In this document: piece after piece, positions 58,684 to 64,000 of the stretch
Layout of the letters: every line of letters starts with the position of its first letter
Numbering within the stretch: the stretch's first letter is position 1
Source: Chloroflexota bacterium
GTDB taxonomy: Bacteria > Chloroflexota > Anaerolineae > Aggregatilineales > Phototrophicaceae
DNA length: 64,000 nucleotides
Direction: 5' to 3'
NCBI GenBank assembly: GCA_020161935.1
Contig: JAIUNI010000002.1
Span: forward strand, 248,001-312,000
Notes under the pieces: model-generated
What the model was told of the DNA's origin: nothing
Databases searched by the model: none
What the model saw: only the letters and a program-made list of their open reading frames with translations
Program-made: the position numbers and the translations under genes

Positions 58684-60075
58684 TTAGTCATCATCGTCAT
58701 CGTGGTGATCGTGACCATGACCACGCCCGTGTCCGTGATCGTCATCGTGACCATTCCAATTGCCATTCCCATGTCCGTCATCGTCGTTATTGTGACCATT
58801 CCCCCCATTACCGTTGCTGCCATTCCCATTATGGCCGTTGTTTCCCGGTGGGTTAGGAGGCGCTGGGGCGGCAGGCGGCTGCGGATTAGCAGGCGGATTG
58901 GACGGCGGCGGGTTGTTATTTCCACTATTATTGCCCGAATTATTCTGCCCGTTGCTGGCGGGTGGTGCGCTTTCGGTCGGTGCCGCGTTGGCGGCGTTAC
59001 CCAGATGCGCTTTTTGAACCCCGGCAATTTCAGCGGCGGTGAGCGGTTCATGAATGCTGATTTCGCGCGGCAGTTGGTCAACCGGCAGGCCGGCGACGGC
59101 GGCCATTTCATAGGCGACTGGCATGGTGGGTGGCGCAGCAGCCCGCATATCGGCATCCAACGGGACGCTGAGGCTGCTACCGGCCGCAGCAGTATAGGTT
59201 ATACCCTGTGATTCAACCGTCGCATGTCCTTCTAAGGTGGTCACGCGCATGTCACTGTTCGGCTGCGCTTGGAAGTAAACGGTCGAGCCGAGCTTGACGA
59301 CGACCTCATTAATCCACAGTTGGACTTCGCCCGCGCCTTCCGGTGTTTGAATAATCAGGCCGTCTTCAGGGATTTCGGTACAGCCTTGGGTTCCTTCCTT
59401 ACCGCTGCGAAAGGTGAAGGCTTGCATCGGGCGATAATGCGGCTGCGTTCCTTCAACAATGTTTAAGGTACGTAGATCACCAGAGGCGGTGATGAATTCG
59501 CTGCTCACCCAACCCATCTGCTCGCTATCCGGCAGTTGGACGCGCAGCCATGAGCCATCGACAATCCGCTCCAGCGCCGTTACGGTTTGATCGGGCTGCA
59601 AGCTGCCGATCACTCCGGCATTCATGTTCGGCATCTGGCGGACGTTGATGGGGTTGGATGACGTGACCTGAACATCAAGCAAGGTCGGGACAGCGGCGGC
59701 ATTTTCGAGCATGACATCGCCAAAGGCCAGCAGCGTCACCGTCGCAGGTTTGGCGGCGGGTAAGTTGGCCTCGATATTCATGAGCGCGACACCCCACTCG
59801 CCGGTATCGACCGTCATGGGGGAAAGCTGCAACGACTTGATGTCCGATACGGCGACACGATCACCGGGTTGGCTAAAACGGAAGTTTTGGACACCGAAGG
59901 TCGGCGTAGCGGTCAGGTTAATATTGCCATAGCAGGCTTCGTTTTTCGCCGTGCTGCCGCACATCGTACCGGTAGCGGCGAGTGCTTGCTGCACCAACGC
60001 CGGACAGTCGGCGGCCATCGCCGGAACAGCGGAGAAAGCCGCGAGTGTGAGCATAATGGAGAATAAGCGTTTCAT
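58684..60075 (-). CDS. Secreted SH3/FecR-like protein with His/Asp/Asn/Gly-rich tail
   Basis: 463 aa. Signal peptide about 1-21 (ending AMAAD). The mature part has an early Cys pair region (ADCPALVQQALAATGTMC...NEACYGN), a bacterial SH3 domain (about 135-200: PINVRQMPNMNAGVIGSLQPDQTVTALERIVDGSWLRVQL), and a FecR-like segment (about 270-310: VYFQAQPNSDMRVTTLEGHATVES). From about 375 it becomes a disordered Pro/Asn/Gly tail and ends in a His/Asp/Gly-rich run of about 30 residues. The tail could bind metals or the cell wall. Function unknown. Confidence 0.75.
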   Translation of the reverse strand: MKRLFSIMLTLAAFSAVPAMAADCPALVQQALAATGTMCGSTAKNEACYGNINLTATPTFGVQNFRFSQPGDRVAVSDIKSLQLSPMTVDTGEWGVALMNIEANLPAAKPATVTLLAFGDVMLENAAAVPTLLDVQVTSSNPINVRQMPNMNAGVIGSLQPDQTVTALERIVDGSWLRVQLPDSEQMGWVSSEFITASGDLRTLNIVEGTQPHYRPMQAFTFRSGKEGTQGCTEIPEDGLIIQTPEGAGEVQLWINEVVVKLGSTVYFQAQPNSDMRVTTLEGHATVESQGITYTAAAGSSLSVPLDADMRAAAPPTMPVAYEMAAVAGLPVDQLPREISIHEPLTAAEIAGVQKAHLGNAANAAPTESAPPASNGQNNSGNNSGNNNPPPSNPPANPQPPAAPAPPNPPGNNGHNGNGSNGNGGNGHNNDDDGHGNGNWNGHDDDHGHGRGHGHDHHDDDDD

Positions 60076-60248
60076 GATAGGTGTCTAACCGCCTGATAAA
60101 GATGACGGGTATGAAAGCAGCGAGGACGCATCCCCACTCAAATCCATATTTACACGCTAACATGATTACGCTTCAAACGGATGGGACATATGGGCGGTTT
60201 ATCATGAATACAATGTAAATTTTACAGAAACGCAAACAACAATCTTAA

Positions 60249-62132
60249 TTATTCACCGGATGACCGGTTGATCGTGAGCGCATAGGTGGCCGGCACATTG
60301 GTTACGGGCGCGAAGGGTGATACCACCAGCAGTACACGGTCAACTGCCGTTTCAATAGGGATCTGCCCATGCGATTCGGCGGGAGCCAGCCAGCGATGGA
60401 GGATCACCTCACTGCCGCGCTGCTGGACGACCTGCACCCATAATTGCTGCGGGAGGCGGTTATCGGTGCGTACCCATCCGGCGGCTTCCCAACCACCGTC
60501 ATCGGTTTCAAAGTCGCTGGCATAACCAATTTCAGGAATGCGGACTTGATCGACCGCCATACCGCGGCTGGTACTGCTGTCATCGGCAATAAACTCGAAG
60601 CGCACGAGGATTTGCTGCCCCGCGTAAGCATCCAGCGAGACCTGCTCCTCCAGCCAACCGTCACTCCTACCGGTATATCCTGCCCCGTAGGCACCGTTAA
60701 CCGGATTGGTCGTATCGCTGTGGGGTGTGGGCAGAATCGTCCACGTCGCGCCGCCATCGGTGCTGACCGTCAGATACCCGTAGTCGTAAAAGGATTCGGT
60801 TTCGTACCACACGCGATATTGGAGCGTGGCGTGGTCAACAGCCGTCAGATCAAAGGCGCGGGTTAAGGTCATATCGCTCATGTCGCCGCGATTGCTGTAC
60901 CACATCCATTGGCCGTCGGGTGTCGGGTCGGGAATGAGGACAGCCGTATCCGGCAGGTTGAGATCAATCGTGAGGGTATCGCCCGCTTTCAAACCCGCCA
61001 GCTCGTAATAGTCAGTGGCGTATTGGTTCAGCTCGCGTTCGTACTGATACGGGTACACCTCGCCTGTGGTCAGCAAGCGCACACCGCCAAACGCTGGCGA
61101 GTAGAGCGTGTAGCCGTAGCTACCATCGGCAAGGCTGGAGTCGAGCAAGGCGTTCGCCAGAACCCAATCGGCGAAGAATTCATCCACGCCCGCCTCGCCC
61201 ATTGACTTCAACACATGGTCGAAACCAGCCAATCCGCGACGGGGTTCACGGCTGAGTTGTTCCAGTGCTGCCGCGCCGTAGCGTTCGTAAAAGTAGGTGA
61301 CGAACAAGGCTGCCGCGCCATACTGCGGGGGGGTATCGCTGTTTGGCGGCCAGTCATTGAGCTGCGTATCCGGCGAACTGAGAAAGTAAGGTGGGCTGCC
61401 CGCATCACCGAACAACAGGAGTTGGGTGAAAGCCGAAAATCCCTCGTTCAACCATGTGTCCTCATTGGGGTCAACATGGTCGCGGATCATATGCTGGAAC
61501 TCGTGCGCGATGACACTTTCCACATCCGGTCGCGCGAGATTGCGGAGGCCGATGGCATCCAAGTTAAAGAGGAACATTTCATGCTGGTTGCTGTTCGGCC
61601 ATGCTTCTTGGGGCAAGGCGTTGCGGCTGGAAAAGTACGCGGCGACGCTGCCACCTAAGCCTTTGGCGAATAGGCCGTACAAACGGGTGTCGCCGTCGAT
61701 GCCGGGGCTGTTTTCTTGCCCCCATAATTCGCGCACGTTGGGATAAATCTCGGTATCGAAGGCGCTGGCTAAGGCTTGCAGTTCAGCTTGGCTGAGGTTG
61801 ACATCCGACTGCACCCATAAGTAAATATGCTCACCGACGACGCGCAGGGTCGCATCCACGAGGAACTCGCGGTTTTCGTCGGTGTTCAGCACCCAGAAGG
61901 CTTGGGTTTCGCCGACTGTTCGGGTTGGTGCGGATGTGGGCGGTGCTGGTATAGCCGTCACACCGCGAAAACGCCGCGCGAGGTCAACCAGATCGGCATA
62001 GGGTACCGTCGCTGATTGAAGCGCTGCGACTGTCGGATAGTCGGGGTCGGCGGGCGCTGCGGGTTGGGCATGAACCGGGAGGCTCAACAGAAAATTGGCG
62101 ATAAGCAGGAACGCAAAACACGATTTTTTCAT
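60249..62132 (-). CDS. Secreted zinc metalloprotease, immune inhibitor A-like
   Basis: 627 aa from ATG 62132 (frame open to 62180). Signal peptide about 1-23 (MKKSCFAFLLIANFLLSLPVHAQ). Catalytic domain with HEFQH (about 210-214, HExxH) and the downstream Glu in WLNEGFSAF (about 230). The C-terminal half has two beta-sandwich units like the MAM/InhA C-terminal domain (FDLTAVDHATLQYRVWYETE, WLEEQVSLDAYAGQQILVRFEFIADDS, GMAVDQVRIPEI). It likely degrades extracellular protein. Transcribed toward the SH3-protein gene but with a 173-base gap. Confidence 0.87.
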   Translation of the reverse strand: MKKSCFAFLLIANFLLSLPVHAQPAAPADPDYPTVAALQSATVPYADLVDLARRFRGVTAIPAPPTSAPTRTVGETQAFWVLNTDENREFLVDATLRVVGEHIYLWVQSDVNLSQAELQALASAFDTEIYPNVRELWGQENSPGIDGDTRLYGLFAKGLGGSVAAYFSSRNALPQEAWPNSNQHEMFLFNLDAIGLRNLARPDVESVIAHEFQHMIRDHVDPNEDTWLNEGFSAFTQLLLFGDAGSPPYFLSSPDTQLNDWPPNSDTPPQYGAAALFVTYFYERYGAAALEQLSREPRRGLAGFDHVLKSMGEAGVDEFFADWVLANALLDSSLADGSYGYTLYSPAFGGVRLLTTGEVYPYQYERELNQYATDYYELAGLKAGDTLTIDLNLPDTAVLIPDPTPDGQWMWYSNRGDMSDMTLTRAFDLTAVDHATLQYRVWYETESFYDYGYLTVSTDGGATWTILPTPHSDTTNPVNGAYGAGYTGRSDGWLEEQVSLDAYAGQQILVRFEFIADDSSTSRGMAVDQVRIPEIGYASDFETDDGGWEAAGWVRTDNRLPQQLWVQVVQQRGSEVILHRWLAPAESHGQIPIETAVDRVLLVVSPFAPVTNVPATYALTINRSSGE

Positions 62133-62186
62133 ATGATGAATTACAGCCAGTGACTCAAAATAATGAGATGAGTATATCACTGCCGC

Positions 62187-64000
62187 TCAAGGCGCGGTTG
62201 CTGCCTCATCAAACAGGTTATCGGTATTGACGCTGGTCAAGCCGTGGTCGGTCTTTTCCCAGTAAAACGGCTTGGTGATAAGCTGCCAGAGCGCAATGTA
62301 CGAGGCTATGGAGTGCATCGACCAATAGAACGGGTTCGTCAGCGCGTAGCCGATCAGCTTGTCATTGCGGCGTTTAAAGATACCGATCATGTTGAGCAGG
62401 ATAGCCGTACCGTTGCCGACGATCAGGCTAAAGAATGCCACGTACCATACCCAGCCCGCGAATACTTCATTCATCCACACCGGTTGGAATACCATCCACA
62501 GGGCGAAGAACACCCACATTAACGGGTTGATGAGGAAGATCGCCACCGTACCGCCGATAAACAGGTTATAGCTCAACCAATCCTTGAGGCCGACCTTCCG
62601 CAGTAGGATCAGCGGATTGCGGTTGTGTACCAGCCACGTTTGCATGTAGCCCTTGATCCAACGGCTGCGCTGGCGGAGCCAGTTCTTGTAGGCTTTGTTG
62701 GCTTCTTCGTAGGTGGTCGAACGGATCACGCCGACGGTATAGCCGTTGCAGGAAGCGCGGATACCCAAATCGGCATCTTCGGTCACGTTGAAGGGGTCCC
62801 ACGCGCCAAGCTGTTGCAGCTTATCGAGGCGGAAGTGGTTGCTGGTGCCGCCGAGCGGAATGGGCAGCTTGAGGCGGTCAAGACCCGGCAGCAGCGCGTC
62901 GAACCAATAGGTGTATTCGAGGGTGAACATGCGCGTCAGGTAATTTTCACCGGCGTTGAAGTAGTTGAGCGCGGCCTGTACGCAGATCAAGTTATCGCCG
63001 CCGGATTCGAAGGCTGCCACGGCTTTCTTAAGCTGGTCAGCTTCGGGAATATCCTCGGCATCATAGATGGTCACATAGGTGCCACGGCAGAAGTTGAGGC
63101 CATAGTTACAGGCTTTCGGCTTGGTACGCGGCAGACTTTCCGGCACAAGGATGAAACGGAAGAAGCTCGGCGGAGCGGCCTCTTTCGCTTTAGCAATCGT
63201 TTCGAAGTCGTCCTCCTCCATCAGCAGCAGCACGTCGAGCTTTTCGCGCGGGTAGTCGATGCGCGACAGCGCCTTCAGCAAACGCGGCACGACTTCCGGC
63301 TCTTTATAAACCGGCACCAAAATGCTGTAGATCGGCAGTTCGGCATCGTCCAGCGCCCGCACCTGATCCATAAAGATGCTGTCGTCACGTTTGGATTCGC
63401 TGGCGAGGCTGAGGGCAAGTTTGTAGAAAATGGAGACGAGATAAATCGCGCTGATAATCACCACCAGCGCTGCAAGTGTACCGCTGGTGTTCACGAGCAT
63501 CCCCAACACGAACACACCCGTGAGCGTTATGGCGACGGCAATTTGCGGATAGGTGAACACGCGCGAAGCCGACTCATTCGGTCGTGACTCTTTGAGGTGG
63601 TTGACGGCATGGTGCAGCAGCGGCTTTTGGAACAGGTTATTAACCATGCGGGTGACGTTGATTTCGGTGCCGACCATCGCTAATACTTCCGCACCCGGCA
63701 CAATCTTTTGCACCAAGTCCGTCAGCATAACCGCATTGGGATTCACCGCCAAGACGACGACTGTATCGCCGACCTGCCGCAGCGGGCAGAAAAGGTGATG
63801 GATAAGGTCAGCGGGGTTGAACTGGCGGACAAAATCAGCATCGTAATCGAAAAATTCCGAGTCAATCAGGTCACTGATGTAACCAATTTTGTTGGCCTGT
63901 GCCAATTCAGCCGCGTAGTCTTTCGGATTAACGTAACCCATCGCACCCAGAATGTCACGCATGGAGGTGCGATGTTGTTTGTGGATCGTTAGAGCTTCTT
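62187..64000 (-). CDS. Family 2 glycosyltransferase with T2SSE-type N-terminal domain (5' end outside window)
   Basis: The minus-strand frame stays open past the ATG at 63962 to the window edge, so the start lies beyond 64000. The first part (RDILGAMGYVNPKDYAAELAQANKIGY...) follows the GspE/MshE N-terminal helical domain. Membrane helices (about 145-185 of the ATG-based frame) lead to a processive GT2 domain: YSILVPVYKEPEVVPRLLKAL, TIYDAEDIPEADQ (metal-binding Asp), EDADLGIRASCNGY and Q-R-S-R-W (QxxRW). C-terminal helices end it. The layout resembles NfrB-like and cellulose-synthase-type membrane glycosyltransferases that make or export a polysaccharide. The sugar is unknown. Confidence 0.88.
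   Translation of the reverse strand, partial: EALTIHKQHRTSMRDILGAMGYVNPKDYAAELAQANKIGYISDLIDSEFFDYDADFVRQFNPADLIHHLFCPLRQVGDTVVVLAVNPNAVMLTDLVQKIVPGAEVLAMVGTEINVTRMVNNLFQKPLLHHAVNHLKESRPNESASRVFTYPQIAVAITLTGVFVLGMLVNTSGTLAALVVIISAIYLVSIFYKLALSLASESKRDDSIFMDQVRALDDAELPIYSILVPVYKEPEVVPRLLKALSRIDYPREKLDVLLLMEEDDFETIAKAKEAAPPSFFRFILVPESLPRTKPKACNYGLNFCRGTYVTIYDAEDIPEADQLKKAVAAFESGGDNLICVQAALNYFNAGENYLTRMFTLEYTYWFDALLPGLDRLKLPIPLGGTSNHFRLDKLQQLGAWDPFNVTEDADLGIRASCNGYTVGVIRSTTYEEANKAYKNWLRQRSRWIKGYMQTWLVHNRNPLILLRKVGLKDWLSYNLFIGGTVAIFLINPLMWVFFALWMVFQPVWMNEVFAGWVWYVAFFSLIVGNGTAILLNMIGIFKRRNDKLIGYALTNPFYWSMHSIASYIALWQLITKPFYWEKTDHGLTSVNTDNLFDEAATAP

Noticed and set aside
1..64000. CRISPR arrays, rRNA or tRNA genes, insertion sequences
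   Set aside because: No regularly spaced identical repeats with unique spacers, no cloverleaf or rRNA segments and no transposase reading frame were recognised.

Overview
The window is 64 kb of bacterial DNA, by eye about 54% GC in most parts. Its content (multi-GAF two-component kinases, family-1 and family-5 ABC importers without their own ATPase genes, a CotH/DUF4956/VTC cluster, an InhA-like secreted protease, and many short GC-rich hairpin repeats between genes) resembles a Chloroflexota genome of the Anaerolineae kind. That assignment is inference; no rRNA or tRNA gene is present to test it.

Region 1 (1-7456) is a heavy-metal, probably copper, block: the 3' part of a CPH-type P1B ATPase, an OmpR/CusS-like two-component pair whose sensor loop is rich in Met and His, a secreted Met-rich protein, a CopZ-like chaperone on the opposite strand, a GT39-like membrane glycosyltransferase, and a NarL-type regulator with a kinase that ends in a YHS metal-binding domain. 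Region 2 (7487-19620) is accessory DNA, visibly more AT-rich between 7.5 and 11.9 kb. A HigB toxin / HigA-ImmA fusion diverges from a five-gene ubiquitin-like conjugation operon: Ubl, family-E E2, JAB-E1 fusion, DUF6527 protein and a small two-helix membrane protein. The intergenic region has a near-consensus promoter for the Ubl operon, with GTTAACC operator-like sites next to it. Then come a primase-helicase, ParB and ParA (all minus strand), a candidate structured small RNA, a 5'-truncated flavoprotein remnant and a topoisomerase I: plasmid- or ICE-type maintenance genes, though no integrase was seen.

Region 3 (19.7-30.2 kb) holds a secreted protein, a serine hydrolase, two histidine kinases (one with three homologous GAF repeats), exonuclease III, and a zinc dehydrogenase plus cyclase pair. 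Region 4 (30.5-33.6 kb) is a CotH/DUF4956/VTC operon preceded by three CTTAAC-type repeats at exact 11-bp period, like a Pho box. Region 5 (34.5-46.4 kb) is a catabolic block: an oligopeptide-type importer with an SDR and an S9 peptidase, an Ldh-family dehydrogenase, a Gfo/Idh/MocA dehydrogenase, an FCD-type GntR regulator and two overlapping aminotransferase-like genes. Two intergenic regions there each carry a pair of fully consensus promoters facing each other across a dyad operator. Region 6 (47.3-54.8 kb) is a carbohydrate block (Gfo/Idh/MocA, ThuA, LacI, a Tat-exported sugar-binding protein, two permeases, DUF1349). The same GGAAAACGTTTTCC operator lies upstream of the dehydrogenase and between lacI and the binding-protein gene.

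Region 7 (55.0-64.0 kb) has a hybrid signalling cassette (kinase plus two receivers), an SDR, a secreted SH3/FecR-like protein with a His/Asp/Asn/Gly tail, an InhA-like metalloprotease, and a family-2 glycosyltransferase that runs off the right edge. Two families of short repeats recur between genes: a CCCTC-hairpin element, part of whose copies carry GGAGTGAGCCTGCGAACGT, and small hairpins with changing stems but a constant CCCTACAAA tail.
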